A stretch of DNA of 64,000 bases from Sphingopyxis sp. DBS4 (GCF_024628865.1 NZ_CP102384.1:3111001-3175000), one strand, 5' to 3'; numbered from the stretch's first letter, positions 1 to 9,696 are shown. Program-made: numbers and translations. Notes: generated by a model not told the origin, from the sequence alone.

Positions 1-3000
1 GCGAGCCGACCCTGCTCGCAATCACGCGGGGTTTCGGCGATGCGCTGACGATCGGCTATCAGGATCGCCCCGACCTCTTCGCGCGCGCGCTGCACCGCAC
101 GCCGCCGCCACACGCGATGGTCGCCGAAATCGCCGAGCGCGTCAGCCCCGAAGGCCATATCCTCGCTCCGCTCGACGAAGATGCTGCGCGCACCGCAATG
201 CAGGCGGCCCGCGACGCAGGCCTTTCCAGCATCGCGATCGTCCTCATGCACGGCTATCGCTACCCGGCCCACGAACAGCGCCTCGCCGCCATCGCGCGTG
301 AACTCGGCTTCGCGCAAATCTCGACGAGCCACGAGGTCAGCGCGCTGATCAAGCTGATCGGCCGCGGCGACACCACGCTCGCCGACGCCTATCTCTCGCC
401 CGTCCTGCGCCATTATGTCGATCAATTCTGCGCCCAACTTGAAGGCGGCACCGACCCGCAGTTCATGAAAAGCTCGGGCGGCCTTGCCGCCGCCGCCGCC
501 TTCCACGGCCGCGATGCGATCCTGTCCGGCCCGGCGGGCGGCATCGTCGGAATGGTCGGCAGCGCCGCGCCCTTGGGCAAGAGCCGCCTGATCGGTTTCG
601 ACATGGGCGGCACCTCGACCGACGTCAGCCATTATGCCGGACGCCTCGAGCGCGACAATGAGACCCTCGTCGCGGGCACCCGCATCCGCGCCCCGATGCT
701 GCGCATCCACACGGTGGCGGCGGGCGGCGGTTCGATCTGCCGCTGGGACGGCGCGCGCCTCACCGTCGGCCCCGAAAGCGCGGGCGCCAACCCCGGCCCC
801 GCCGCCTATGGCAACGGAGGCCCGCTGACCGTCACCGACTGCAACGTCCTGCTCGGCAAGATCCAGCCCGATCATTTTCCGAAACTCTTCGGCCCCAATG
901 GCGACCGGCCGCTCGACCGCAACGCGGTCGCGGAAAAATTCGCCGCCATGGCCGCCGAAGTCGGCGACATCACCCCCGAAGCCCTCGCCGAAGGCCTGCT
1001 CGCGATCGCGATCCAGCAGATGGCAAACGCGATCAAGCGCATCACCATCGCGCGCGGCCACGACGTGACGCTGGATTACAGCCTCGTCGGTTTCGGCGGC
1101 GCTGCGGGCCAGCATGCCTGCCTCGTCGCCGACGCGCTCGGCATCGACGAAATCTTGCTCCACCCGCTCGCCGGGGTGCTGTCCGCCTATGGCATGGGCC
1201 TCGCCCGGCCTTCGGCGATCCGCGAGCGCACGCTGGCGTTGAAGCTTGGCGCCGATTGCACCGTCCCCCTCGCCGCCGCCGAAGCCGAATTGTCGGAGCA
1301 GGCCCGGACCGACCTCGCGCCGGACGCCGAAACGACCCGCGAAACCCTGCTCTTCGTGCGCCTCGCCGACAGCGACAATGCCATCGAACTCCCGCTTGCC
1401 CCGCCACAAGAGGTCGCGCGGGCCTTCGCCGCTGCCTTCCGCCAGCGCTTCGGCTACGCGCCGCACGCCGATCTCGTCGTCGACCGCATCCGCGTCGAAC
1501 TGACCGAAGCAGGCGATGCTCCGCCCGCGCTGCCCCCGCCCGCCGCATCCGCCGAAACCGCCCCCGAAACCGTCACCGCCTGGCTCGCCGGCGCACCGCA
1601 CGACGTTCCGCTCCACCAGCGTAGCGCCCTCGTCCCCGGCCGCACCATCGCCGGCCCCGTAATCATCGTCGACCCGCTCTCGACGACGGTGGTCGAACCC
1701 GGCTGGACCGCGACGGTAGAGCGCGAGGGAACACTGCGTCTCCACAAGATAGCCCTCTCCGCTGCGTCAGAGCCCGGCTTTGCCGACCCAAGTCTCGCCG
1801 CCTCTCCCCTGAAGGGAGGAGGAGAGCTTGAGCCTCCCGACCCCATCCGCCTCGAAATCTTCAACAGCCTGTTCATGGCGATCGCCGAGGAAATGGGCGG
1901 CGCGCTTCAGCACAGCGCCTCGTCGATCAATATCCGCGAACGGCTCGACTTCTCCTGCGCGATCTTCGACGGCGAAGGCCGCCTCGTCGCCAATGCTCCG
2001 CACATGCCCGTCCACCTCGGCTCGATGGGCGAAAGCGTCCGTACCATCCTCCGCCAGCGCACCAGCGACGGCCGCGGCATCCGCAGGGGCGACGCCTATG
2101 CCCTCAACGCCCCCTATGACGGAGGAACCCACCTCCCCGACATCACCGTCATCATGCCGGTGTTCGTGGATGGGGCCGAAAGCCCCGCCTTCTTCGTCGC
2201 CACGCGCGGGCACCACGCCGACCTCGGTGGCATCGCGCCCGGCTCGATGCCGCCGGACAGCACCAGCATCGACCAGGAAGGCGTGCTCTTCGACAACCGG
2301 CTGATCGTCGACGACGGCCAATTCCTCGATGCCAAGGTCTACGCGCACCTGACCACCGGCCCCTTCCCGGCCCGCAACCCCGCGCTCAACATCGCCGACC
2401 TGAAAGCCCAGGTCGCCGCCTGCCAGCGCGGCGCGAGCGCGCTCGCCGACCTCAGCGCCGCGCACGGCGCCGCCACCGTCGCCGCCTATATGGCGCACGG
2501 CCAGCATCAGGCCGAAACCGCCGTCCGCCAGCTCATCGCCCGGTTGAGCGACGGCCGGTTCCGCTACGCCATGGACAATGGTGCCGAGGTCGCGGTCGCG
2601 GTCCGGGTCGACCGCGACGCGCGCCACGTCACCATCGACTTCACCGGCTCGTCGCCGACGCTCCCCGACAATTTCAACGCGCCGCTTCCCGTCGTCCGCG
2701 CCGCCATCCTCTATGTCCTCAGGACCATGCTCGACGATCCGATCCCGATGAACGAGGGCTGCCTGGCCCCCGTCACCCTGATCGTGCCGCAGGATTCGAT
2801 GCTGTCCCCCAGCTATCCCGCCGCCGTCGTCGCGGGCAATGTCGAGACGAGTCAGGTCATCACCGACGCGCTGTTCGCGGCCTTCGGCGCGATGGCGCCC
2901 GCGCAGGGGACGATGAACAACTTCACCTTCGGCAATGACGCCTGCCAATATTATGAGACCATCGCGGGCGGCTCGGGCGCCGGGCCGGGCTTCGATGGCA

Positions 3001-3389
3001 CCGCCGTGATCCAGACCCACATGACCAACAGCCGCATGACCGATCCCGAAGTGATGGAAACGCGCTTCCCCGTCATCGTCGAGCAATTCTCGATCCGCAA
3101 GGGCTCGGGCGGCCGGGGCCGCTGGCGCGGCGGCGACGGCGCCACCCGCCGCATCCGCTTCCGCGAACCGATGGCGGCGAACATCCTCGCGAACCGCCGA
3201 AAGATCGCGCCAAAGGGCCTCGCGGGTGGCGAAGACGGCGCGCCGGGGCGCAACTGGGTCGAGCGCGCCGACGGATCGATCGAAATGCTCGCCGCGACAG
3301 GCAGCGCCACCCTCGAAGCGGGCGACGCCTTCGTGATCGAAACCCCGGGCGGAGGGGGGTATGGGGAAGCGGGGGGCGAGCGGGAATGA
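1..3389 (+). CDS. Hydantoinase/5-oxoprolinase A-B fusion, 5' end missing
   Basis: ATP-dependent amidohydrolase of the HyuA/HyuB (5-oxoprolinase, OplAH) family, which opens 5-oxoproline or a hydantoin ring in the cytoplasm. The open frame runs in from the window edge (first full codon at base 3, reading [13 protein letters not shown]), so about 1128 residues are visible out of a usual 1200 to 1300; perhaps 80 N-terminal residues are missing. The HyuA half shows RGFGDAL and QDRPDLF near the edge and the acetate-kinase-fold motif [10 protein letters not shown] (about residue 197). The HyuB half starts near residue 613 ([12 protein letters not shown]), with [13 protein letters not shown] and RGHHADLGG, and ends in the typical TPGGGGYG. 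The linker between halves is repeat-like (bases 1801-1826). The DUF969/DUF979 pair downstream favours 5-oxoproline as substrate over hydantoins; that is inference. Confidence 0.93.
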   Translation, partial: EPTLLAITRGFGDALTIGYQDRPDLFARALHRTPPPHAMVAEIAERVSPEGHILAPLDEDAARTAMQAARDAGLSSIAIVLMHGYRYPAHEQRLAAIARELGFAQISTSHEVSALIKLIGRGDTTLADAYLSPVLRHYVDQFCAQLEGGTDPQFMKSSGGLAAAAAFHGRDAILSGPAGGIVGMVGSAAPLGKSRLIGFDMGGTSTDVSHYAGRLERDNETLVAGTRIRAPMLRIHTVAAGGGSICRWDGARLTVGPESAGANPGPAAYGNGGPLTVTDCNVLLGKIQPDHFPKLFGPNGDRPLDRNAVAEKFAAMAAEVGDITPEALAEGLLAIAIQQMANAIKRITIARGHDVTLDYSLVGFGGAAGQHACLVADALGIDEILLHPLAGVLSAYGMGLARPSAIRERTLALKLGADCTVPLAAAEAELSEQARTDLAPDAETTRETLLFVRLADSDNAIELPLAPPQEVARAFAAAFRQRFGYAPHADLVVDRIRVELTEAGDAPPALPPPAASAETAPETVTAWLAGAPHDVPLHQRSALVPGRTIAGPVIIVDPLSTTVVEPGWTATVEREGTLRLHKIALSAASEPGFADPSLAASPLKGGGELEPPDPIRLEIFNSLFMAIAEEMGGALQHSASSINIRERLDFSCAIFDGEGRLVANAPHMPVHLGSMGESVRTILRQRTSDGRGIRRGDAYALNAPYDGGTHLPDITVIMPVFVDGAESPAFFVATRGHHADLGGIAPGSMPPDSTSIDQEGVLFDNRLIVDDGQFLDAKVYAHLTTGPFPARNPALNIADLKAQVAACQRGASALADLSAAHGAATVAAYMAHGQHQAETAVRQLIARLSDGRFRYAMDNGAEVAVAVRVDRDARHVTIDFTGSSPTLPDNFNAPLPVVRAAILYVLRTMLDDPIPMNEGCLAPVTLIVPQDSMLSPSYPAAVVAGNVETSQVITDALFAAFGAMAPAQGTMNNFTFGNDACQYYETIAGGSGAGPGFDGTAVIQTHMTNSRMTDPEVMETRFPVIVEQFSIRKGSGGRGRWRGGDGATRRIRFREPMAANILANRRKIAPKGLAGGEDGAPGRNWVERADGSIEMLAATGSATLEAGDAFVIETPGGGGYGEAGGERE
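1801..1826. repeat. Palindrome inside the HyuA-HyuB linker
   Basis: CTCCC, a short loop CTGAA and GGGAG form an inverted repeat inside the coding sequence. It is translated as SPLKGGGE, exactly between the HyuA and HyuB halves. It resembles the C-rich inverted repeats found between genes elsewhere in the window (for example 9414-9435). Confidence 0.5.
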
Positions 3390-3395
3390 AAAAGG

Positions 3396-3607
3396 TTCAC
3401 GCGGAGACGCGGAGGCGCGGAGAATATGATTCGCGCAGAGACGTAGAGAACGCAGAGAAAAAAATGGGCGGCGAAGCCGCCGATAAATGGATGGGGCGCC
3501 AAACTTTCAGCAAAGAGCTGACATCTCTGCGCTCTCTACGTCTCTGCGCGAATCCCCCTCTTTCTTTTTCTTTATTCCTTCTCCGCGCCTCCGCGTCTCC
3601 GCGTGAA
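3396..3607. repeat. 212-bp nested inverted repeat
   Basis: The outer arms (3396-3424 and 3579-3607) are perfect 29-bp reverse complements built from GCGGAGACGCGGAGGCGCGG. The inner arms (3429-3458 and 3524-3553) are 30 bp with a single mismatch. The remaining centre (3459-3523) has no obvious gene. The element fills nearly the whole gap between the oxoprolinase and the DUF969 gene. A long cruciform or hairpin in RNA would separate the two genes' expression, or it may be a non-autonomous mobile repeat. A weaker relative lies at 23522-23579. Confidence 0.85.
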
Positions 3608-3642
3608 TCTCTTTCCCCGCTCAAAAATCAGCGACCCACGCC

Positions 3643-4314
3643 ATGCTCGTCCTGATCGGCATCGTTATCATCATCGCAGGCTTCCTGCTCCGCTTCAATC
3701 CGCTGCTCGTCATCATGGCCTCGGCGCTCGCGACCGGGTTCGCCGCCGGACTCGACGTCACCGCGATCATCGCCGCCTTCGGCAAGGCGTTCAACGACAC
3801 GCGCTACGTCTCGATCGTCTGGATCGTCCTCCCCGTCATCGGCCTGCTCGAAGCCTATGGGCTTCAGCAGCACGCGCGCAGCCTGATCGATCGCATGAAG
3901 GGCGCGACGCTCGGCCGCCTGCTCACTTCCTACCTCCTGCTGCGCCAACTGATGGCCGCGGTCGGCCTGACCTCCGTCGCGGGCCACCCGCAGACCGTGC
4001 GCCCGCTCGTCGCGCCGATGGCCGAAGCGGCGGCGGAAGCAAGGAACGACGCCCTCACCGACGACCAGCGCGAGGAGGTCAAGGCCTTCGCCGCGGCCAC
4101 CGACAATGTCGGCCTCTTCTTCGGCGAGGATATCTTCCTCGCGATCGGGTCGATCCTGCTGATGAAGGGGCTGCTCGAAACCTATGGCTACAGCATCGAA
4201 CCGCTGCACCTCTCGCTCTGGGCAATCCCGACCGCGATCGCGGCCTTCCTGATCCACGGCTTCCGCCTCCGCCGCCTCGAACAGCGGATGCAGGGGTGGG
4301 GGGCGGGCGCATGA
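3643..4314 (+). CDS. DUF969 membrane protein, putative 5-oxoproline transporter subunit
   Basis: A 223-residue inner-membrane protein. Hydrophobic stretches lie at residues 1-35 (LVLIGIVIIIAGFLL), about 55-75, about 150-175 and about 185-205. The central part has QTVRPLVAPMAEAA and the conserved-looking TDNVGLFFGEDIFLA. DUF969 proteins almost always pair with DUF979 and often lie beside 5-oxoprolinase, which is why the pair is regarded as a 5-oxoproline permease. Here it follows a hydantoinase/oxoprolinase and its stop overlaps the next start (ATGA at 4311-4314), so the two are translationally coupled. There is no strong ribosome-binding site upstream, and the C-terminus (GWGAGA) looks cytoplasmic. 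The substrate is inferred from context. Confidence 0.85.
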   Translation: MLVLIGIVIIIAGFLLRFNPLLVIMASALATGFAAGLDVTAIIAAFGKAFNDTRYVSIVWIVLPVIGLLEAYGLQQHARSLIDRMKGATLGRLLTSYLLLRQLMAAVGLTSVAGHPQTVRPLVAPMAEAAAEARNDALTDDQREEVKAFAAATDNVGLFFGEDIFLAIGSILLMKGLLETYGYSIEPLHLSLWAIPTAIAAFLIHGFRLRRLEQRMQGWGAGA

Positions 4315-5249
4315 TCACGCTCGAGTTCGTCTATATTTTCGCGGGCTGGACCTTTGCGCTCTTCGCGCTGCTCGGCCTGTATGACCGCACCAACCCCAAA
4401 CGCTTCGGCAACGCCGCCTTCTGGGGCCTGCTCGCCCTCTCGATGCTCGGCGGCGATTATCTGACCGATTTCCAGAACGGCCTGCTTGTCCTCGCGCTCG
4501 TCGCGATCGCGGGAACCGGCCAGATCGGCCGCGCGCCCGGCGGCGAAGTCGCGGCCGACATTCAGGCAGAGCGCGCCGCGCGCTACGGCAATTTCCTGCT
4601 TCTGGTCGCATTGATCATCCCCGCGGTCGCGCTCGGGGGCACCTTCCTCTTCAAATATGTGCCCGGCCTCGCCGACCCCAAGCAGGCGACACTGATCTCG
4701 CTCGCGATCGGCGTGCTGATCGCGCTCGCGGTCGGCATGGCGCGCTTCAAACCCCCGCTGCTCCTCCCCGCACAGCAGGGACGTCGCCTGCTCGACGCGG
4801 TCGGCTGGGCGGCGATCCTGCCGCAGATGCTCGCCAGTCTCGGAGCGGTCTTCGCGCTCGCCGGCGTCGGCGAGGTCGTCGGCGGATTGATCGGCGGCGC
4901 CATCCCGCAGGGCAGCCTGTTCGGCGCGGTGCTCGCCTTCGGGCTCGGCATGGCCTTCTTCACCATGGTGATGGGCAATGCCTTCGCCGCTTTCCCGGTG
5001 ATGATGGCGGCGGTCGGCCTGCCCCTGCTGATCAAGCAGTATCACGGCGACCCCGCGGTCGTCGCGGCGATCGGCATGCTCGCGGGCTTCTGCGGCACGC
5101 TGATGACCCCGATGGCGGCGAACTTCAACCTCGTCCCCGCCGCCTTGCTCGAACTCAAAAGCCCCTATGGCGTGATCAAGGCGCAGATCGGCACCGCAGT
5201 GCCGCTGCTCGCCGCGAACATCGTGTTCATCTGGCTCTTTGCGTTCTAA
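4311..5249 (+). CDS. DUF979 membrane protein, putative 5-oxoproline transporter subunit
   Basis: A 312-residue polytopic membrane protein with eight to nine hydrophobic segments, beginning MITLEFVYIFAGWTFALF. The start at 4311 is chosen because it overlaps the DUF969 stop as ATGA; the frame stays open further upstream, but only through antisense-like DUF969 sequence. Motifs typical of the family include GNAFAAFPVMMAAVG and GTLMTPMAANFNLVPAAL near the C-terminus. It is the partner of the preceding DUF969 protein and probably forms one transporter with it, supplying the cytoplasmic oxoprolinase. The family assignment is strong; transport of 5-oxoproline is known only by association. Confidence 0.87.
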   Translation: MITLEFVYIFAGWTFALFALLGLYDRTNPKRFGNAAFWGLLALSMLGGDYLTDFQNGLLVLALVAIAGTGQIGRAPGGEVAADIQAERAARYGNFLLLVALIIPAVALGGTFLFKYVPGLADPKQATLISLAIGVLIALAVGMARFKPPLLLPAQQGRRLLDAVGWAAILPQMLASLGAVFALAGVGEVVGGLIGGAIPQGSLFGAVLAFGLGMAFFTMVMGNAFAAFPVMMAAVGLPLLIKQYHGDPAVVAAIGMLAGFCGTLMTPMAANFNLVPAALLELKSPYGVIKAQIGTAVPLLAANIVFIWLFAF

Positions 5250-5263
5250 CGCCGTCTCATAAT

Positions 5264-5345
5264 TCCGTTCGTGTCGAGCGAAGTCGAGACACCCCGGAGG
5301 CACGCGCGACCGATGGGCATCTCGACTTCGCTCGATGCGAACGGA
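5264..5345. repeat. Sphingomonad-type inverted repeat
   Basis: Two 26-bp arms (5264-5289 and 5320-5345) are reverse complements with two mismatches. The core GTCGAGCGAAGTCGAGA is a motif recognisable from intergenic repeats of sphingomonads. It lies directly before the ribosome-binding site of the DUF2891 gene, so the transcript leader can fold into a hairpin. Confidence 0.8.
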
Positions 5346-5357
5346 TATGGAGGTGGC

Positions 5358-6353
5358 ATGGAATTGACCCCCGACCACGCCACCCGCTTCGCGACCGCGA
5401 CCCTGTCGCATCTCGGCCGCGAATATCCCTACAAGATGGACCTCGTCCTGAACGGGCCCGAGGACGCCAAGCCGCCGTGCGCGCATCACCCGATCTTCCA
5501 CGGCAGTTTCGACTGGCATAGCTGCGTCCACGGCTGGTGGCAGGTCCTCCGCCTTGCGCGGCGCTTCCCCGACCTTCCCGCCGCCGCCGAGATTCGCGCC
5601 CGCGCCGCCGCGATGCTCGTCCCAGAAAAGGTCGCGGGCGAACTCGCGTTCCTCTCGCGCCCCATGTCCGCGGGCTTCGAGCGCCCCTATGGCTGGGCGT
5701 GGCTGCTCGCGCTCCATGCCGAGGCCGAGCGCCACGATGCTCCCTGGGCCGCCGCGCTCGCGCCGCTTGCCGCCGCCTTCGCCGCGCGCTTCCACGCCTT
5801 CCTGCCCAAGCTCACCTATCCGCTGCGCGTCGGCACCCATTTCAACATCGCCTTCGCGCTCCTCCTCGCACGCCGCTGGGCCGAACCGCGCGACCCCGGC
5901 CTCATCCGCCTGATCGACGCCCGCGCCCGAAGCTGGTTCGCCAGCGACCGCGACTGTCAGGCGTGGGAACCCGGCGGCGACGAATTTCTCTCCTCCGCGC
6001 TCACCGAGGCGTATCTGATGGCCGCCGTCCTCGGCGAGGATTTCCCGCGCTGGTTCGACGCCTTCCTCCCTCATGCTGCGGAGGAGCAGCCCGAAACACT
6101 CTTCACCCCCGCCACCGTCTCTGACCGCAGCGACGGCAAGATTGCGCATCTCGACGGCCTCAATCTCAGCCGCGCCTGGTGCTGGCGCGCGATCGCCGCC
6201 GCGCTCGGTCCCGCGCACTCCGTCAGCCCCGTCGCCGAAGCCACGGCGGAGCGCCATCTCGCCGCCGCGCTCCCGCACGTCACCGGCGACTATATGGGCG
6301 AGCACTGGCTCGCGAGCTTCGCGCTCCTGGCACTCGACGACCTCGCCGATTGA
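5358..6353 (+). CDS. DUF2891 family protein
   Basis: A 331-residue soluble protein of the DUF2891 family, probably an alpha/alpha barrel; no catalytic activity is firmly assigned to the family. Signature stretches are HPIFHGSFDWHSCVHGWW (near residue 40), RPYGWAWLLAL, THFNIAFALLLAR, WEPGGDEFLSSALTEAYLM and GEHWLASFALLAL. The several conserved His, Asp and Glu residues would suit a metal or sugar site. The start at 5358 is preferred because GGAGGTGG precedes it; an ATG-like start at 5271 would lie inside an inverted repeat. It follows the oxoproline transporter genes and precedes a LacI regulator, which suggests a shared nutrient-scavenging role, but this is only positional evidence. Confidence 0.82.
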   Translation: MELTPDHATRFATATLSHLGREYPYKMDLVLNGPEDAKPPCAHHPIFHGSFDWHSCVHGWWQVLRLARRFPDLPAAAEIRARAAAMLVPEKVAGELAFLSRPMSAGFERPYGWAWLLALHAEAERHDAPWAAALAPLAAAFAARFHAFLPKLTYPLRVGTHFNIAFALLLARRWAEPRDPGLIRLIDARARSWFASDRDCQAWEPGGDEFLSSALTEAYLMAAVLGEDFPRWFDAFLPHAAEEQPETLFTPATVSDRSDGKIAHLDGLNLSRAWCWRAIAAALGPAHSVSPVAEATAERHLAAALPHVTGDYMGEHWLASFALLALDDLAD

Positions 6354-6403
6354 CAAGCCCTCCCCTCACGGCGAGAGACAGCGGAAAGGGGAGACGACTG
6401 CCG

Positions 6404-7414
6404 ATGAAAACGCTGCGCCCGACATCGTTCGACGTCGCCGAGCGCGCCGGCGTGTCGCAATCGACCGTATCGCGCGCGCTCCGGAACAGCCCCGGCGTCA
6501 ATGCCGAAACCCGCGCCCGCGTTTCCGCCGCCGCACGCGAACTCGGCTATGTCGTCGACCGCCATGCCTCGTCGCTGCGGCTCAAGAGCAGCGAGACGCT
6601 CGCGCTCGTCACCGTCTGCCGCCCCGGCGAGGATCGCAGCGCGATCAACCCCTTCTATTTCGCGCTGCTCGGCAGCATCGCCGCCGCGACCTCGGCGCGC
6701 GGGTTCAACCTGCTCGTCTCCTTTCAGGAAAGCGCCGCCAATTTCCGCGCCGACTTCGTGGCGTCGGGGCTAGCCGACGCGATGATCGTCATCGGCACGA
6801 CCAGCAATCGCGCGGCGTGGGACTATTTCGCCGAGGCGCAGGCCACCGGCCTCGACTTCGTCTGCTGGGGCAGTCCCGGCGATCCGTTCCACTGGATGCG
6901 CAGCGACAACGGCACCGGCGGCCGCCTCGCCGCCGAGCATCTCGTCACGAGCGGGCGCAGGCACATTGCCTTCATCGGCCCGCAGCGATCGCCGCAGCGC
7001 CAGTTCGACGAGCGCCGCGACGGCTTCGTCGAAGCGCTGGGCCGCCACGGCATCACGCCGATCCTCACCGAGCCGCCCACCGCCGCCGACCGCCACGCGC
7101 AGGGCGTCGCGGCCGCGCACGCGCTGCTTGCCGCGCATCCGCAAGTCGATGCGATTTTCGCGGCTTCCGACATGCTCGCGCTCGGCGTGCTTCAGGGCCT
7201 CAAGGAAGCCGGCCGCCGCGTGCCGCAGGATATCGCGCTGATCGGCTTCGACGGCATCCGCGCGGGCAATATGGCCGACCCCGCACTCACCACGATCGAG
7301 CCCGACCTCGACGCCGCGGGCGAAGCGCTCGTCGCGATGGCGCTCGAGGACGACGACTTCACCCACAGCGGCACCCGCATCCCCGTCCGCCTCGCGGTGC
7401 GCGGCACCGCCTGA
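6404..7414 (+). CDS. LacI-family transcriptional regulator
   Basis: A 336-residue LacI/GalR-type repressor. The N-terminal helix-turn-helix is plain at residues 7-30 (VAERAGVSQSTVSRALRN), followed by the hinge (RHASSLRLKSSETLALV) and a periplasmic-binding-protein-like effector domain. That domain has GRRHIAFIGP, IFAASDMLALGVLQGLKEAG and the usual VPQDIALIGFDG. The start at 6404 has GGAAAGGGGAGACG upstream and puts the helix-turn-helix at the expected place. It lies 50 bp after the DUF2891 gene in the same direction, so it may control that gene or the oxoproline genes; the effector cannot be told from sequence. Confidence 0.92.
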   Translation: MKTLRPTSFDVAERAGVSQSTVSRALRNSPGVNAETRARVSAAARELGYVVDRHASSLRLKSSETLALVTVCRPGEDRSAINPFYFALLGSIAAATSARGFNLLVSFQESAANFRADFVASGLADAMIVIGTTSNRAAWDYFAEAQATGLDFVCWGSPGDPFHWMRSDNGTGGRLAAEHLVTSGRRHIAFIGPQRSPQRQFDERRDGFVEALGRHGITPILTEPPTAADRHAQGVAAAHALLAAHPQVDAIFAASDMLALGVLQGLKEAGRRVPQDIALIGFDGIRAGNMADPALTTIEPDLDAAGEALVAMALEDDDFTHSGTRIPVRLAVRGTA

Positions 7415-7450
7415 CCTTTCCGCCTCACCGTTACACACTGTCGGCGGGCC

Positions 7451-8701
7451 ATGACCCATCGTAACCACTTGTTATCTATACCCTGCCTAGGATTGTGCGG
7501 GGGCCCGAGGCAGGATACCGCTTTGACGGGACAGCTCTTCATTTCGCTTCTCAATCCGGGCATCGGCCTGGCCTTCGCGGCTGCCTTTTTCCTGATGTGG
7601 CTTCAGCGGCGCGAGCGCTACATCGCCTATGCCGCGGGCGCCTATCTCGCCACCGCCATCGCCTTCCTGTTCCAGGATGTCGTCCCGGCGATGCCGATGG
7701 AATTGCAGCGGCTTCCCGCCAATATCGGCTTTCTCGCCACCGGCGCGCTGTTCGCCGCCGCGATCATCGGGCGGTACGGCCTGCCCATACCATGGCGCGC
7801 GATGGCGATCGTCGCGGCGCTGTCGACCGCGGTCTTCACCTGGTTCCTGCTCGCCCAGCCGAGCATTCCGGCGCGCATCTATGCGATCAGCGTCGGCGCG
7901 GGCGCGATCGCGCTGATGGTGGTGCGCGCCCTATGGCCGAGCGCGCGGCCGCACGTGATCGACCGCGTCCTGTTCTGGATCGCGGCGCTCTCGGCCGCCA
8001 ATCTGCTCATCCGCCCGGTCGTCATCCTGAGCTTCAGCGGCGGCTTCGACGATTATGTCGGCTTCCAGCAGTCGCTCTACTGGTCCACGGTGCAATTCAG
8101 CCAGGCGATGGTGTCGATCCTCGCCGCGATCAGCCTGATGGTCGCGGTCGCGATCGACATGCTCGCCGAACTTCGCGCGGAAGCCGACGGCGACCCGCTC
8201 TCCGGCCTGCTCAACCGCCGCGGGTTCGAGGCAAAGGCCGGCGCCGCGCTCCGCCGCTGCGCCGACGCCGGACAGCCCGCGGCGCTGCTGATCGCCGACC
8301 TCGATCGCTTCAAGTCGGTCAACGACACCCACGGCCATGCGGTCGGCGACGCGATCATCGCGGCTTTCGGTTGCCACGTCCGCGCCGCCGGCCCGGCAGA
8401 GATGGTCGCGGGTCGCATCGGCGGCGAGGAATTTGCCCTGCTCCTCCCTGGCTTCACGATCGATGGCGCACGCCAGATCGCCGAGCGGGTCTGCACCGGG
8501 CTCCACGCCGCCTGCGCCGACCGCATCCCCGCGACTCTGCGCCCGACCGCCAGCATCGGCCTGGCTGCGGGCACGCCCGGCATCACGCTGTCGGCGCTGC
8601 TGCGCGACGCCGACCAGGCCCTTTACGAAGCGAAGCGCGCGGGCCGCGACCGCGTCCGCACCTTCCACCCCGCCCCGGTCCGGCGCGAGGCGACGGCCTG
8701 A
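7451..8701 (+). CDS. Membrane-anchored GGDEF diguanylate cyclase
   Basis: A 416-residue protein with about six membrane helices in residues 30-235 and a C-terminal GGDEF domain (about 245-405). The active-site motif reads GGEEF (about residue 325), with SGLLNRRGF and LIADLDRFKSVNDTHGH before it, so cyclic di-GMP synthesis from GTP is expected. There is no RxxD inhibitory site five residues ahead of GGEEF, so product inhibition of the usual kind is unlikely. The ATG at 7451 has no clear ribosome-binding site; a TTG at 7523, giving MTGQLFISLLNPG, would start directly before the first membrane helix and may be the real start. The sensory input is unknown. Confidence 0.88.
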   Translation: MTHRNHLLSIPCLGLCGGPRQDTALTGQLFISLLNPGIGLAFAAAFFLMWLQRRERYIAYAAGAYLATAIAFLFQDVVPAMPMELQRLPANIGFLATGALFAAAIIGRYGLPIPWRAMAIVAALSTAVFTWFLLAQPSIPARIYAISVGAGAIALMVVRALWPSARPHVIDRVLFWIAALSAANLLIRPVVILSFSGGFDDYVGFQQSLYWSTVQFSQAMVSILAAISLMVAVAIDMLAELRAEADGDPLSGLLNRRGFEAKAGAALRRCADAGQPAALLIADLDRFKSVNDTHGHAVGDAIIAAFGCHVRAAGPAEMVAGRIGGEEFALLLPGFTIDGARQIAERVCTGLHAACADRIPATLRPTASIGLAAGTPGITLSALLRDADQALYEAKRAGRDRVRTFHPAPVRREATA

Positions 8702-8729
8702 GCGGCATCGCCCGGGCGAGCGCGGGGCA

Positions 8730-9347
8730 TCAGTCCGGCGACGGGAGCGGACCCGCGTCGCTCGATGGCTCGCTGCGATTGCGGAGCGCCCTTTCCCTAT
8801 CCCGCCGCTTGCGCAGGATTGCGAGCCGCGCCAGAATGACGGCGTCGGTCTCTTGCTGCGTCGGCCCCTGCACCTTGGGATGGCCTTCGGCGACGTTGTC
8901 GAAAATCATCCCGTCGAAAAATGCCTCGCGCGACAGAAAGCGGTGCCGCACTGCCTCGGGCAACACATAGGCTTCGGCCTCCTCGGGCGTCAGATGCACG
9001 TCGCGCCCGTTTTTCAGGTCGCCGCGTTTCAACAGCAATCCCAGCAACGCATCCGACGGCACGATCCGCCGCTCGACCTCCTTTCCGCCGCGCAGAATCA
9101 CCATCTCGCGCCCTTCGACCGCACGCTCGTAAGCGACCGCCTCCAGCCCGCGCAGCGCCCGCGCGATCGCCTCGCCGCACGCCTTGTCGAAAGGAGGAAA
9201 CAATGCCCGCGAGCGGTTGACCGAAGTCGTACTGACCCCCGCCACCCGCGCCGCATCGCTCACGCACCCCGTGCGCCCCAGCGTAGCCAGAAACACCCGC
9301 GTCCCCGCCGCCGTCCACCCGTCCGACCGCACGCGGAGGCCGGGCAT
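8730..9347 (-). CDS. Hypothetical protein with helix-turn-helix N-terminus
   Basis: A 205-residue protein I cannot name. From residue 6 it reads RSDGWTAAGTRVFLATL followed by CVSDAARVAGVSTTSVNR, a helix-turn-helix like those of small terminase subunits or transposase-type DNA binders. The rest is charged, with VHLTPEEAEAYVLPEAV and a basic tail rich in Arg. The start at 9347 (MPGLRVRSDG) is chosen because the frame further upstream runs through two palindromic repeats (9370-9390 and 9414-9435) and would only translate repeat DNA. A second protein of similar plan lies at 23636-24655. It does not form an operon with its neighbours. Confidence 0.6.
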   Translation of the reverse strand: MPGLRVRSDGWTAAGTRVFLATLGRTGCVSDAARVAGVSTTSVNRSRALFPPFDKACGEAIARALRGLEAVAYERAVEGREMVILRGGKEVERRIVPSDALLGLLLKRGDLKNGRDVHLTPEEAEAYVLPEAVRHRFLSREAFFDGMIFDNVAEGHPKVQGPTQQETDAVILARLAILRKRRDRERALRNRSEPSSDAGPLPSPD

Positions 9348-9369
9348 GAAGGGATTCTCCCGCTCGCGA

Positions 9370-9390
9370 ACCCCGGACTTGATCCGGGGT
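9370..9390. repeat. Short palindromic repeat
   Basis: ACCCCGGA-CTTGA-TCCGGGGT is a perfect 8-bp-arm inverted repeat of the ACTTGATCC family, also present in longer form at 35495-35570. Confidence 0.8.
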
Positions 9391-9413
9391 CCAGCGCCGC
9401 CACGCGCCTTGCT

Positions 9414-9435
9414 CCCCTCCCGCTTGCGGGAGGGG
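9414..9435. repeat. Short palindromic repeat
   Basis: CCCCTCCC, then GCTTGC, then GGGAGGGG form a perfect 8-bp-arm inverted repeat just upstream of the helix-turn-helix gene at 8730-9347. Confidence 0.8.
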
Positions 9436-9696
9436 TTGGAGGAGGGCCTGTTCCGGTCCTCACCGCCGCCCGAAGACGCAGCCACACCTTTCGATTTCCC
9501 CCGCGAACCCCGCGCTACCCTAAACCCCATAGCTCCATCTCCCGAATCACTTGGAATGAATCAGAATGATTTTGAACCCATTTGGATAATTTAGGAAAGA
9601 AGAATCTGTTGCCATAATTCGATCAGGGATTGCTGCACCTTGTCAGCTTACTGGCTATCGCCTTCATACGAGGCAATTTGGTGAATGTTGCACCTC

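Noticed and set aside
4188..6356. A 722-codon minus-strand open frame across DUF979 and DUF2891
   Set aside because: Antisense shadow of two recognised genes; no domain in the translation.
9348..9530. N-terminal extension of the helix-turn-helix gene
   Set aside because: The extra 61 residues are a translation of two palindromic repeats; the Met at 9347 begins the plausible protein.
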